Part shown: positions 18,370-32,900 of the stretch, in pieces
Position numbering within the stretch: position 1 is the first letter of the stretch
How the letters are laid out: each line of letters starts with the position of its first letter
Assembly (NCBI GenBank): GCA_947561715.1
Contig: OX387198.1
Span: forward strand, 1,922,001 to 1,986,000
Direction: 5' to 3'
From: Ascidia mentula
Lineage: Eukaryota; Chordata; Ascidiacea; Phlebobranchia; Ascidiidae
DNA length: 64,000 nucleotides
The notes under the pieces: model-generated
Databases searched by the model: none
Told to the model about the DNA's origin: nothing
The model's input: only the letters and a program-made list of their open reading frames with translations
Made by a program: the position numbers and the translations under genes

Positions 18370-21300
18370 ATTTCAACAATTGATAAATGTCTTTTATCTT
18401 TTTTGGTGATATTCCCAAAAACTATTTCTTGCTATAGAACAATGATTCTGTTTTAAAAAGCACGGATGGCGGTAAAACGATTCTACGTAAATCCCTTTGA
18501 ATTCGGATGACTAGGCTTTAAGAAATATTGTTGTTTCACAAAGGTTTAACTGTATTATATTTTTTAATATTTTCATAGAATTTTTCCATTAATTGGAATT
18601 ATTTCCTTCCAATCCTTTTCTGGAAGTTCGCTGATTCCCTATTGTGGTCGCGCTTAGTACGAATTCCATTCAGGTTGCAGCATTTTTCTATTTAATTTAC
18701 TTTATTTTGTTTGCATTGGCAATGCAGACAATAGTACTAGCTGATGCACTGTTTTGATAAAAGACTGCATGTTAAACATCAAAACATTGCAGAACAGAGA
18801 CTGACACGGCGCATTGAAGAAATTGTACTCAGACAATGAAACAGTGAATAGTTACAAACACAAATTCCAGAATCGTCAGCACTTTTTAACTATCAGTTGA
18901 AAGATTGTGTGGGTAAAAACACTCGTGAGACCGCAGACAATTCAATCATTCAAGTTGTTGATATCAAAGCTGTGGTGCTTCACATAATACTGTTGAATGA
19001 CATTTGCTTGTGACATCTTACCAACATCTCAGCGACATCGTCATTCCAAAGAATTTTGTTTTGAAACCTGTAAAAGTAATTTTTATACGTACTTGTGATT
19101 GAAATTTAAGATCAAATGAGAAAGATTTATTCAAGCACCCATGAAGTAAACGAAAAAAAATCATGAGTCCAAATGTAAGAGAACGAGCATAAGTTATTCT
19201 TACTCCTGCATTTAAAGCGTTTGTCCTTGATGCAGTCTACAATGCTTTGCCACAGCCCATAAGCCATTTTTCGCATGAACCCTCTTCTCATCAGCGTTCT
19301 GGCATAAGGCCGAAGCACATCATTTCCGGTGTTTTGTGTTACCTTTGTTTGCGAGTTGTGACGTCGCAAAAGCATGCTAACTCTGCCTTTAGGCTCAAAT
19401 TCCTTTTTATTTTGCACGCAAACTACGCACATAAACAAGAAACGAGAAACGAGACACATAAAATAGCTTAGGCACCGATCAAACCATAATAGTTATCGAG
19501 TTAGTCGCCTATGTTATGGTTTAGCGAATTATTTCATTGGTCAAACTCAAAGCTAATTGCGACGGAGATTATCAAATACTTAATGGTAAGTGAAAGGACT
19601 TTAACTTAGACATGTTTGACGTGTAAGTCTTGAACCATTTCTGACGAATATGAAGACAAAACCGTTGCCACTTATTAGAGAAAAGATTGCAGTCGTCCGT
19701 ACCAGACAAATTATACAAACGTTCCTGCTAATTAAGCTACGTCATTTCCTCCATTTGAGAAGGTTTGTTAATTTTAAAGCTAATTCGTCAGGAAATGACC
19801 ACAGATATGAAGAATTTAAATGTCGTTTGAACGTATACACAACAGGGAGCGACACGCCAGTGGTATTTGTAAAAATTGATTCGTCCGTTCGGTCTTATGT
19901 TGTTTTTTTCAAGCTGTTTTGTGATACGGGTACAGCTGTGTTTGTACAGCAACAAGAACACATCTGTCGTGGTAAGTTATACAATATAGTACTTTATTAC
20001 GACAGCTCAGATGAAAACCAACAAAATTGGACAAACAAACTGCATGGATTTCATTGAAATAAATGTCAATTGATTTTGGTATAATTTAGGGCAAGTGGGA
20101 AAGTACATGAAAAAGGTTTTACATTTTAACATTAAATCCCTAGAAATTTGTAAACATTAAGCATTGGTTGTATATTCCAAAGAGGAAATTATTTTATTTT
20201 ATTGCTCGACTTGCACTGGTAAGTCTGTATAGAATAATGTTTGAACTTTCCCGCATCTCGAGTCTGATGCCTTACACGGTAACAAGTGTTTGTTGTTCAA
20301 ACACTTTTAACGTAGGAAGTTCGATGTTTAATATACGTAGGAGAAACGAGTTATCGAATAGATTTTGATCGATATCATGTTATAGTCTTTCCATAAACGA
20401 TGTTAACACTTTAACCGCAAACCGCCAAGCACAGATAGCACGAAAGGGAAAAAGGGAGATTGTCGCTTTCAAACATTCAAACAAAAATTCACTGCAGTCA
20501 AAATTCTTGAAAGTTGTCCACATTTTAGCGCCACCGCAACAATGACGTCAAAGCCCAGGAGCAGCAGTCAACCGAAACTCTGCGCTTGAATGCGTTCAAA
20601 CAATTGCCAGGTAGTCTGAGGTCGGTGTCAGGTGCAGCCAGCAATTTATCGCGAGTTGTCAATGACATGAGATATATGTTGCGTCAAAACAGGATTTGCG
20701 CCCTTGTTGAGGTGAAGTTACGACAGAAGTCATTGCTTACTTTGGTTTTGTTTTTCAATGGGCAACCTCTGCTTTGTCCTACTCCGGCGAACCGAAAGAC
20801 GAATTTATGTCAGCGACAAAACGGTCGGACTTTCTTTCAAGTTTCAAAATAAGTGCGCAGTCAAATCTGCCTCTGCATCATTGCATAAAGCAACAGGTTT
20901 AATTACAATTTGATTTAATAAAAGTTGTTAGATACAGAACAGCGATCGTATATTTCAAATTAAAGTAGGATTTTTGTGGATCGCTTAAATTTTCATATCA
21001 TGGTAAAATGACTAATATACCAATTTTGCGTCAGCGTGATTTAGAGTTGTGCAAGTTAGTTCACGTTGCTGACGAATTAACAACTGCCTGCATTACAAAT
21101 ATGCTTGTGGAAGAACAAGGATTGAGGCGGCAAGAACCAAAGCAAAAATGGTGTTATTTCGTCGGCGGCTTGACATTTCTGATGGAAGTTCTCATATCTG
21201 GGGTTGCCCCTCATCCATTTTGGGAGGGGGCCACTGCGTATTTCATTGCTATCAACATTTTCACGTTCTTTCAAAACGCTTTGGATAAGTCGGTGGCAAA

Positions 21301-22740
21301 GTGGAAATACGTGTCATACAGATGCCCGGAGATTTTTCTGCATATAAGCAGTTTCTACGGTGGAAACCCGGCTACTGCCCTCTCCATGTGTGTGTTTAGA
21401 CATAAACGCAACAAGGTCTCGTACCAAAAGCGCTTCGTATGCGTTTCCAAGTGCACCATTATGATTCTTTTAATATTGCTGGTGGCTACGGTGTGTCTGC
21501 GCTTCTCCAAAGAGATAGAGTAAATACAGAAGACTCCGTGTATGAAAAGCAGCGTCGACAGACGTCAAACACCGCTTCCTGCCTCGCGTGTGTGTGCTTC
21601 GTTGACTCTACACGGTCACTGATAATGCATTGCCTTGAGTCAAAATTTAAGCCGGGACGAGGCGGCTTCTCTTTCCGTACAATAACAAGGGATCGGGTTC
21701 CCGTCTCCTCGCCAGACCTAGGTACTGAGTTCAATATATCTGATGGGTGGCACAAACTACGATCGGAGACACCTTTTAACGAACCCAATAATGACGGCTT
21801 TGCAACACAAACGCGTAGTGTGAGATTGCTTTATCGTTGAAAGTACGTTTTCTTTGTTCAGAAATACCGTAAAGTTTTGATTTCAGCTTACTTACGTTAA
21901 AATTACTTTAGCCTTTTAGTGCGTCAAAATACTCCGACCTATTGTTAACGTTGTGTTGTCTTTCATTCACAAGTGCTTTTATCTTTTATTTTCGCCAAAG
22001 ACGGAAGGAAATACAAAACGAATTGGTGCGAAGAAATCCTCGTCTTTTCGTATTTAAATAAATTCAAGAAATAAAACTGTGGAAGAAATACAGAAAGCAG
22101 CAGGGAGCTGAATAAACAACAACACGAAGCAACAGGAACTGGAATACAAAGAAACACTTTTAACATTTCAAATAAAACAATTGTCCAAATGTTTATAAAA
22201 GCCTAAATTAAAGCATGAGCGTTGCAGCGGAAATACGTCACAGGCAACCATTTGATGCTGTGCAACTGTTACGTTAATACTGTCCCTCACATTTCACTTC
22301 TCATGTTCCATATAAAACGTCAGGGCGCGAACTATGCAAAAGTAAAACAAACACAACATTTTGCCATTAAAATAATGTAGCATTTGATGCTTGTAAAGTC
22401 ACGTGAACATATGCATTTGCAACAAATCTTCTAAAATGTCGTTTTGTAAAAATTTCTTCGTATTATGGGATGTCAATTAAGCCGGATAGTTTGCTGGGTT
22501 TAGTTCATGCCAAGCGTTGCGAAGCAAGCGATGCTGTTATTTTAAGTTTTGGCGAGATTCCATGCAACATTTTCGGTGATTCACGGCAGGAGTTGGTAGA
22601 AAAAGGTTCCCCGCCGTTTACTGGTTTCTCGTTTCCATGTACAAGCGTTGCTGGGCAACCTGAATTCAACTCCTACGCGCGGAAATCCATTGACCTTAGG
22701 TCTGCGCATCTTGCCTTAAATCGTGCGCGAGTCGCCGCCT
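18370..22740. other. Gene-poor stretch, nothing supportable
   Basis: 18590-18720 and 21915-21970 match upstream flanks of the peptide units, so the duplicated tract extends at least to 21.9 kb. Open frames at 19650-20057 (135 codons), 21008-21523 (171 codons) and 21439-21840 show no signal peptide, domain or splice partners that I recognise; they may be chance frames or exons of an unknown gene. The region just left of 22741 should hold the 3' untranslated region of the CILP-like gene. Confidence 0.4.
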
Positions 22741-25700
22741 TCACCAGCATTCGAAGTAGGCCGAGGTCTCTGCGTCCCGTTTAGAAGATTCGCATTTTCG
22801 CTTCGAGACCTCGTGCCTCTGATGCTGGAAAACGTGTCTGAAACTTCCCTGCTGCGTGAAGCGAAATTGACTCCTGGGAATGATTTCGTCTCTTGCCCCC
22901 GTGTCAACAGTGACGTACCCGCCCAGGTTCGGTGACACAGCACTGCGCAAAAATATGTTCGGTGACGTCATTGCCGGCATGACTTCAAAGTCTGGCGGCG
23001 TCGTGGTCAAGTTGCAGTTCGGTCGCTCGGCGAGGTTTCCACGCACGTTTGTGACGTCACCGCTCGCTTCCGCGCGACGAACCGACATGTAAACCACCAG
23101 CTCCTCACCCTCCGCTACGGTTTCGCCGCAGACGTACTCGACACATACGAACTGCGTGTCATCTGCAGCCTGCATGGAAAGCGGGGGCCTCAAAGGCTCG
23201 TGGCTCCAACCAAGCAAGGTCGGTTCGCCATTTGGAGCCCTCGAAGAGTTCTTGAACGTCACTGAGTGTATGACGTTGGTTTGGTGAGCTCGGTAGTCAA
23301 ACGAGGAATGGAAACGCACTCTAACTTTGATGTGACAATACTCAACTCTGTCACTGTGACGTTTCACGTAGCGACTATCCTTGTGGAAAATCATGCCGAA
23401 CAACTCGATCACTTTGTTGTCATGTTGGTTGCTTTGGTCTCTGAACACGTAAGTCTGATAGTTTGGCCTCGTGTTCTGGCATTCCTCTTTGCTCTGGAAG
23501 TAACCGTAGTGGCTCGACAAGCCAGTGGCGTTGTACGTCACATTCGTGTCCAAAACGCGGTTTGTGAAAACCTGCCGCGGGATGGCGCCGTGGCGCACAA
23601 ATCTGTATTCGCGTATACGTCCCATGCCGCTAGGTGGCGCTTCTGGTTCAAGCAAAACGAGATCGTTGCCGAGCTTGGAGGCGTACAAGACACCGGCGTC
23701 GTGACACCCTACCGGAAGACATATGCCATGCGGTTGGTGCTTGCCACGTGTCAATCCTGCCACTTGCAACTTGGGGAAGTTGAGCTCACGGGTATTGGTT
23801 GGAGTCGATCTCCTTCTGCTTCCAGCAGCCCTGAGCTTGTTGTAGTCTGTGGTGAAAGATATCTTCACTCCCGACAATGTCTCGTTGCGTTCGTCGACCG
23901 CTTGTGTGCGGAGATAACAAGGCATCTTGCTTGAACCGAGAGCCCATGGTGTATTGAAGCGTTTCATGGCCGTCATAACCAAGAGTATCTGATGAGATGG
24001 AAGAGTAGAAGAAAACTCAGTTTAAGTTGTTTTGAATGAGTGGCTATTTAACATTCCATGCCAACAAATATCATTCCAACCGAACATATTTTAGTTCGAA
24101 TCCATTGGAGGAATTTACCATGCAAGAGAACTGAGAACACTAATAACGGATTTACTCAAATTCTGAGAATAAACAGACTGGCCCATAGTGCTGAAAACAC
24201 TAACATGTTTTATTTGGTTAAAACTTTTTGGCAAAAACTTATGCCATGCATTATTGGTTAAACCGCCCATAAATCAGTGTTCAGTGTTCAGTCTCAGAAT
24301 TAAGAATATTTGTTTCATTCACATTCGTTCCAACGCCAACATCATACTTTGAAATAACCCTCACCGGTTCATTCCGCCTCGTTAGACTTGACTTCACTGT
24401 TAGGCGTTCGGTGTTCTCCCTCCAGTAGCCGGTAAGATCATCCAACACCCACGAAAGAAGTTCGGGTCGAATGGAAACAAAACGAAATCCAAGCGATGCG
24501 GATTTTCCAGGCATCAGATCGACAGGTTGTCCGTTGCGAAGACGCAGGGAGACGATGACAACCACTGCCGAAAATCGGTTAGTAAAACAATAATATTTGT
24601 ATGCTAGGTAAAATATGCGATCAGCTTACTTTCTTTTTAATCTGGATATACAACACATATTTTTGTAAATACCAAACGGCAAAAAATCACAGATAAAAGT
24701 AGATTAATCGAAAAAAAAGCGACCTGAAACCATGTACTGTAGTGAAGATTGTTCCAACGTAAAGTGTTTTACTTGGCGATCTTAACCGACATATATCGAT
24801 CATTAGGTATTCTGTTATAACAGCCAAGCTGGATCAATGTAACTATTTTTTTGGATACAAAAAAAAACGCTCGCGGTAAGGTTCGAACCCAAAGATTTAA
24901 AAGAAGATAAACATACGAATATAAAAAAAGGGTAACTACCGTAAGGGGAAAGAATTTGTTCATCTCCGTTGATGTTGATAGCGATGTTGTTCCCAATGGT
25001 ACCAGGGGCATCCGTAAATCGGTGAAGATTGTTCTGGTCGAAGACGGTTACCCTGGCAACCACCACGCCCCTGTAAGGTTCTCTTGTCCCATTCTGGATG
25101 ACGGCATGAGGTGGAATTCGAAGTCGCATCGCGTTCGCTGTTCCAGATGAAATCCTGTTGATTCGTTTACATTTTTACTGTGAGCTGATGAAATTACATT
25201 TCACATAAGAACTAATAGCGTAGCTTAATGTAAATTTACCAACAGAAAAGTTAATTCCAATGTTAGCAAAGGAAACTGGAGGCTACATTAACGGTTGTTG
25301 TTCATCTTGGAATATATTGGTTAATGGTGTTGTACGTACATTCCAAAACGTTATTTTTCATATTTAGCAAAAATTGACACTATTTTATCTGCTAAAGTAT
25401 GTATTTTTTTACTTGGGAGAAGTGAAATATTCCTTAACGAACCCAGCAGTTTCGACCAGTTTCAAAACATTTTCTATAATTATATAAGGCAATGGGGCGT
25501 GTTTAAAGGTATCTATTACGCATGTCGGATGGAAACAATTAGGATCTGCACACTCGAGGTGACTATTATCCTTTTGTGAGGTCATATTCACCTGTAACTG
25601 CGTGAAAGACCTCTAGACGCGCGAAATCGAATCGGTCTTCCGTATGGGTTCATTGTGATCTCATGAATCGCGGTATCACCTGGCAACACCAGGACGTTTC

Positions 25701-26958
25701 GAATCGCGGTCACGTGGGCGTTAAACAGTTCGTCAACAAACGTCAAAGTCACGTGACGAGTATCTGAAGAGATATGAGAGAGGGCGATTCGGAAAGTTCC
25801 AGTTCGAGACGTGTAGGCTAACGGGCGCCCCTGGTGGCTAATCAATACGTGTCGGAGAGGTCTTCCTGTGAAAATATCAATCGTTCTTGATTAGCTGTGG
25901 ACGCAATACGTATTTACTTTGTGGGCTGCGGACAGATGGCCATGTATTTTTGCGGCTCACTGAAAACAATACGCATATACGACTGAATGCAAAAGCTAGT
26001 TTATATTGTGTAAAGATCGGTTACTGGTATTTAAGTTAACCCTTGACTTGGTTTAAACGGTTAACAACAGAAGATATTTCGAATACGTCCAGTCTTAATT
26101 GGTAAATGATAAAAAAAGAAGACTCGAGCTAAACTTGATAATTACCAACGTCCAGAATATAGGGCAGTGAATTTGCCACAACCGACCATGTTATTTGAGA
26201 ACATGGCAACAGCAGGAGACGAAATAGCCACAGAAGAAACTTACCGCTTCCGGTTGCCTTGACAACGCCCTCTACAAAGGTCATCTTGCTGCTGCAAAGC
26301 CCACAAGAACATTTCTCGATCACCGTGATGTCGAAAGAGGTGTTGTAGAGCTGGTGGCGACAACGCACTTTGATCGGTCGAGTCCTCGATGCTTGACAAC
26401 AGTGGCTGGTTTGAGAACACGCTTGTGCGTAGACACGCTGTGACGTCATCGGAGAGTAGCAAGTTTTCTTGTCGCACGAGCCAAGATCGATGACGTTGTT
26501 GGCAACTGAAATTGGAAGATGTGATGAGAAAATTGTAATTTTTTTCGTAAATTATTTTGTTACTAATGTTTCCAGACATATTAATATTACAACAACGAAT
26601 TTTCCGGCAATTTAAAACCGTTGATTTTTCATGAAGTTTCGGTTGTCACCTTCAGGAGTAGTCAGAAAAGACTTTTTTTGAATGACTGTTTGCAAAAGTC
26701 GTTTAGAAATGCATTTCTCCTCTTTGAAACTAGGGTTGGCATGAATTGAATGCCTTTCTCCTTTCTTTATTAACTCCAAACGTCATTAGGGAACAATAAA
26801 TCACGATAGTTCGTCTCCCGAACAAGGACTTTATGTAATATTACTTCTTTTACCTCCATCCAATGAGCCGCCTCCGTATCTCGTAGCAACGTAGCAACCC
26901 TCAGGCAAATTGACGTAATTTGTTTTTGGTGTTGGATCGCACGACGACATGGCTGGGT
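22741..26958 (-). other. CILP-like gene, exons 21-26: CILP-specific core and C-terminus
   Basis: Exons 26854-26958, 26245-26505, 25592-25865, 24940-25154, 24365-24564 and 22741-23988. Exons 21-22 hold a Cys-rich block ([30 protein letters not shown]). Exons 23-25 match the CILP beta-rich repeats ([42 protein letters not shown]). Exon 26 encodes 415 residues including [32 protein letters not shown] and [10 protein letters not shown], parallel to the human C-terminal part. The last residues are basic, then YFECW. Open frames on the plus strand at 23266-23934 are shadows of exon 26. Confidence 0.88.
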
Positions 26959-29900
26959 CTGCAAAGGTGATTCAAACTGCTTAGTGCCAACTGCCTCACT
27001 TCCGAGCGGTTGTTGTCAAAACTAATTAAGAGTCGGATCGTCCGGCTAAGACCACACACATGGATAAGATAATGAAAACTTGATTTTGTAAACATTGCGT
27101 GACCCAGAGGACTGGATACGTTAAGGTCTCGTAATTGTAATACCTCTTAATTTCTTTTTCACAAGTAAAGTATAATTAAAGGCAGAACGTTTTGGAAAGG
27201 CATAGAAGCTATATATGTTTTACCGAGCATTATCAAAAAATATTTGCTGCTGTCATGACGTCATCCCAAAACACGAGTTCCAACGAGATTCAAGCACCCC
27301 CGACTCACCTACGACTGTGACAATGGAAATCTCGGACTTGTGCGAACCACCTTTGTTCACTGCTTTGCAGTGATAAGATCCCGCGTCCTTTATCGAAACA
27401 TTGCGCAGGTGCAAAGTCGAGTTCATGTCGTCGAAACTCGAGTTGCTTCCCGTCTGACGCGAGTCGTCTTCGCTCGGTTGAATTCTCGAACCCTCGCGGT
27501 ACCACTGAACGACTGGAGGGGGAATCCCCACCACTCCACAACACAACGTCACGGAATCGCCGAAAGGGACGATCTAGAATATCGGATATCAACGGATAAG
27601 CGATGAAATGCTTGAGTTACCGTTTTGTAAGTAGCCGATAAATCGGAAATCGATTAGGAACTTAACGTCTCGGTTTTTGATCAAAACCGGTTTGGAGGTT
27701 TTTCCGACCACAAACAGTTTGAAATCAGAATATTTCGGTAAATTCTGCCTGGACCGGCAATTTTTCTATCGAATTTGAACGAATTAGCGACTAAATGCTT
27801 AAACCATTAAACAAATGAAGCACAATGCATCGCGTTGTGTTTTCTTCCAGATTGAAACCAGTTTGTCAAAAATAAGCTTTTGAAAAAAGGGCATATTGTG
27901 CTGATTTAAGTTAGAAGTCAACTGCTTTTTTATGTTCCATCTGGGGAAAACGAGGTTTATCATTTAAGATACTGTGCTACATACTCCACCTGCGAACGTG
28001 GATTTCTTATAACGGTGGCAGGGTAGTTGCAAGAATTACTGTTGAATCCGCACTTCCACGATCCGGATATGCATGTGCTGAAAAGGAAAATAATGTTATC
28101 GACCAATATCAACAATATAATGATGTTTCTACCACACTGGGGTTCGAACCCGTGATATCTTTGTCACGAAACCTGTAAATGCATTCTACTGGGCCTTACA
28201 TAGATCAAGCAAACAACTCATTGAAGAAAAATGTCTTTAACAATCTGTAAGGTGTCACTATAGAGTACGGTACGAGAACTAATCTTTCATATGATTTTTA
28301 GGATATCCTGGGCACGAATCCCGATCAGGTTTTCTTCTTAGTATATGAGTCGGGCGCTTGGTCAATGCTGCCAATCACCTCACGGCGCGGTAAAATAACT
28401 ATAAATAATTACATTCCGTAATTGCCAGAAGCAAACCGAACAAAGGCCCTTTTGAGGGTGGAGAGCGCTGAGGAACCTTGAGTAATTCGCAATCACTCTT
28501 TTCTCTCTGGCGTTTGAACTAAAACAGAAGAGCGTTTCTCTCTGGCGTGAAGATTTTCGATATTATCGCTAAATTGTTTATTTACCATCGTCCATTTTCA
28601 TCCACAGACCTTTAAGGACGCTGAGGGTTTAAAACCGCGACAAAATTAGGAAGGTTTTTTGAGGTTTGCTGCCTTGCTGCTGTTTACGGGATGCCAGCAG
28701 GTGAACTTTAATGAGACTAAGTATCGCAACACCTGTGTTTGCTAAACAACAAGATATCCGTGGAAATTACTAACTCTGATCGATATGCTTGTTCTGTAAC
28801 AGTTTTTTAACACTGTTTTGTTTGCAATTCGAAAGTGTCAGATATGTGCTTAAAACATCATTTTGGCCCGTCGCAAACACCATACTTGGTTGGGCAACTA
28901 AGCATTTTCGACATACATTTAGGTCATTACAAAAGCGCCACAAAATTACTAAAAGGAAGACATTTTTCGGTCATAGTTTGATACCTTACTTTAAACTTTC
29001 TCATCTTTTGCCTTGAGTTTTAGATAGGGCCATCTCACCTTTGACCCAATGGACCAGACAATTACAAGGTACATACAAATATCAAGCTTAAAAAACTTTA
29101 CAAAAACATTTTTGGGAAAGGTTTTACATGAAAAGAGGTACAAAGACTTCTTACCATCGTTGACAGTTGAGGTCGTGGCGAGCTCCAGGCCCGAACACCA
29201 TGTCATTAAAGCGACACGGACACTGAGAGAGAGGGATGCAGCTGTTGTTGTGGAGGACGGTGTTGTCACGACAATAACATCCGGGTAGGCAACTCCCGTG
29301 AGACACGCACACTTCACCGTCAGCAACGAATGTCGGACAGTAATGAAGGCAGTTGGGCCCACACTCCTTGTACGTTTGATGCCTTTCGCAGGTCACAGCT
29401 AAACGTAAAGGTTGTTGTAAATAGCTTATACCGTGTTTATTAGGACGTTTTAATTGGTTTAATGCTGCATTGTTAAAACTATATTGGGTAAACGTTGTTT
29501 GTTTAAAGCTCTAGTAAGTTCGTTCGAATGTTTTTTGAGAAAACTTTAGTAAAATAAACGGTGATGAACAAGAAGTGAAATTTGTCTAATAATCAATAAA
29601 CATGCAAGGTATTTACACTTTTCAAAATAATTGATGAGGGCACATCATATCTTATCTATGTGTGATTAACGCTCTTCAAGAATGCAGTTAGGAGATAGAA
29701 AGTTAAGCTTATGGAAAACCTCAAAAAAAATTGCCCGGTCATGAATTTTCCTTATCTGGTTTTGTGGAAAATGAGATAATTAGAGCAAACAACCTCAAAA
29801 TCTTAAATAATAATTACTTGTGATTTTAGGCAACCTTGAGTCGACCACATAATGAAGTGTACGCTTTTATTCTTTTTATGGGTGGTTGACCACTATAGTA

Positions 29901-32900
29901 ATTATAACTTATTTTGAGTAAAAACAAAAGTTCTGGCCTCCATCTTGGCTGTTGCAAAGTACTAATGCGTTGTTGCAAGTAAACAATATTGATGAATTTC
30001 TATAGCCCTCTTGTCCAATTTTTTTTAATTCTTTTTAATTTTTAGGATGATTTAGTCAAGAAAAGTGTTACCAGTTCCCTTTACAAATTCTTTTCAATGT
30101 TCGAACCCATGAATATTAGATAAAACGAAAGCGATTCGTTTGAGCAAATGAAAGTGGTGATGGTAAAACTCCGCATCAAAATTGGATGTAAAGGAGATAA
30201 CAATATGCCTACTTCACCCTGTCTTACAAAGCCAACCGATTACATTATATTGATGAGCCGTATCACTGCACAAGGTTAGCGCAGTCGATTTGTTTGCCCG
30301 AAGCTATAAAAATCCGCCTACCGGAAATCATTGGAGCCTAACGTGAAAGTTCGCAGACAAAGTGGTAAAAATAAGTATTTCCCGATAAATACACGAAATC
30401 TTTAGTGTTTACAACACCATGGCCAGTTGCTAACCGAAGTAAAGTTTACATGTGGGCCAACACAAACATGCTACTCATTTTCTTGTCAATGCCTGATTGT
30501 GTAGGCCTATTTTATACCAATATCCCTTTGCAAATAGTACTGTTGATGATTTTGAAACTCTTAACATTTTCGTATGCTAACTTATTGGATTGAGAAATCC
30601 GGGTCTTGCTAGTGTGACGATATCTGTTGATAATTCCTACTATTTAGTTGCATCGACTTACGGCATAAATCGGGACTTCTCCAATGCAATGTTACTCCTT
30701 TCCTCAGACAAGCTTCCGTGTAGGCGGAAAGGGCTGTACACAGGTATGTGTTCAACTCCTGAAAAAATATAAAGGTAATAATATGGAAGTTTTGATTGCT
30801 CGTTGCACGCGAAAACAATACGTAGATTTTTTGTTTGATTGCTTCTGTGTAAAAGCCGTGATTGTTTGGTTAGTAACAAGTTCCATTTATATATATATAT
30901 ATATGTATGTATTTATACTTATGGGCATCGTGGGTCGTAAATATCGTTTGGATTCTAAAATTTTTCGTTTATTTTTGTAACTGGTTTATTTTTCATTCGT
31001 AACTGTAGCACTTGACTAAAAACAGAGAGAAATCACAAGAAAATAATAAAATCTTAAAAATAAATTACATGCCACGATTGTAAAAAGCAAAAACATTGCC
31101 TAATGTCGTTATAGATAGAGTACCCTAACTCGGGACCTATTCAAAGTCCACTTATGTTTCATCCCAGCATACGCGCGAATTCAAACAAGTTTTTAGTAGA
31201 TGAAATGCGACGACACGATCACAGCAGATGCAAATCTCATTCTCAACTGATCGTTTTTGAATTTCAGAAAAACCGCCATTAAATGCCAAGCTGCCAATTT
31301 TTGAGATGCGTTTGTTTTTGGTGTTGGCGATATTAGCGAAAAAGCGCTTAGCGCTTCGTTCGCGCGATCAGATCTTTGATAGGCGCCAAATTTTCATCCG
31401 GGTCCAAAGCCATCAGCAAAATCTTGAAACCGCAAGAAAGGGAAGCTTAAAGGGCGCTTTGACCTTGGACCCTGATTGTACAGTTTGGTCTGTGATCTAT
31501 CTGCAATTGCCTGCTGGCGCTGTACGGGCGCGTAATGTGTAAGGGCGACCCACTGTACAGGTATTTCAGGTAAAGTGCTGCTTTATTTGCTTGATTTGGC
31601 ATTGTTGCCGTCGGTAATGTGATATTCTTCAATTTTGTTTTATTTTGGCTTTTCTATTTTCTGTGTTGATAAATATGAAATTGTTCTGTGGAAAAGTTCA
31701 TTGGAAATCGTGCCGACGAATCTACACAAATCTACAGTCTAATTGTGGAAGCAAATCTTCCACAAGCAGAAAATAGTTTTGGTATTTCCCCAATAGAAAT
31801 ATAACAAATACTGACAAACAGCAGCAGCAAAAGTACAGGAACCCGCACCACCACTAACGATAATATCACAAGATATCATTAAAAAGTTCTATTTAACTTT
31901 ACCTGCATGGGAGATGCGCATATGTCAGACCTGCAAGCTGCCTCGTATCGTTCAGGTCTCACAACACTGTGACAGGGACTGAATCTTCTGTCCCTAATGA
32001 TTGTACAGGAACCAGATCTGTTCTGTGCACTCGGGGAAGCCCCGTGGCATCTGTTTCGGTCGGACAAGACTGCCGTGCAACTAAAACAAACAATAAACAC
32101 ATTTGACTATGCGTTTCGAGTTTGAACGTCTTTGTAAGCTTTGTGCTTTTGTAAGTTTTTTTTATCTGTTAGCACTTGTAAAAATTGCTGTTCTTAGATC
32201 AACCGTTACCTCTAAGAACAGTTAGATTTTCTGTGTAAAGTTTTGGATAGTTGACCGAAACAGGTGGATCGTGTTGCACGAGTTTTCTCGAAAAGATTGT
32301 TTTACACAAACCTTCATCAAAAGTGGCTCTAAAGAAACCTGACAAGTGATTGTCTGAAGCTCAGTTATTGTATATTGGCTGTATTGCTTTAAACACAAGC
32401 CATATTTCTACAATTGTATACGTTCTTGTTATTACCTTGAATTTAAACTGCCATCGGGTTCCGACCAACTCTGTCCAAATTCAACATCAGTCCGTGCAGG
32501 TTTTCCACCCCTGTTTAACCGTTCATCCGACCGATCACCGTTGAAGTTGCCACAAAGTCCCACAGTCCTTTGCGTGTAATCTCCTGATGCTATGACGTAG
32601 ATACGATGGGGGATCGCCCATTGGATTTCCACTTTGTCTTTTATTCTCAGTACCGTGAACAAGCCGATCTAATGATGAAGAAGTGACAATTAGAAAATCT
32701 GATAGAAATAAAAAACAGACGAAATCCCATCCTAAAAATAATACTTTCCCTTCTCAATTTTGCATTGTAGCTTTCAAATACTGATTCAAACATTAGATCC
32801 TTTAATTGCTGCAAGTTTAATTTTACGCACAGGAAAAATACATAAATACGGGATTTTGTACAGTAGTCACTAGAATAGAATAAGAACGCCCACCTGAGCA

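Noticed and set aside
21008-21523. Plus-strand open frame of 171 codons as a membrane protein gene
   Set aside because: It has some hydrophobic stretches but no recognisable family, promoter or splice context; kept only as a note in the intergenic entry.
23266-23934. Plus-strand open frame of 222 codons
   Set aside because: Shadow of CILP-like exon 26, which has the family match and the consistent splice phase.
28120-28392. Functional tRNA genes
   Set aside because: A and B boxes are visible but acceptor stems and several arms do not pair, so these are remnants.
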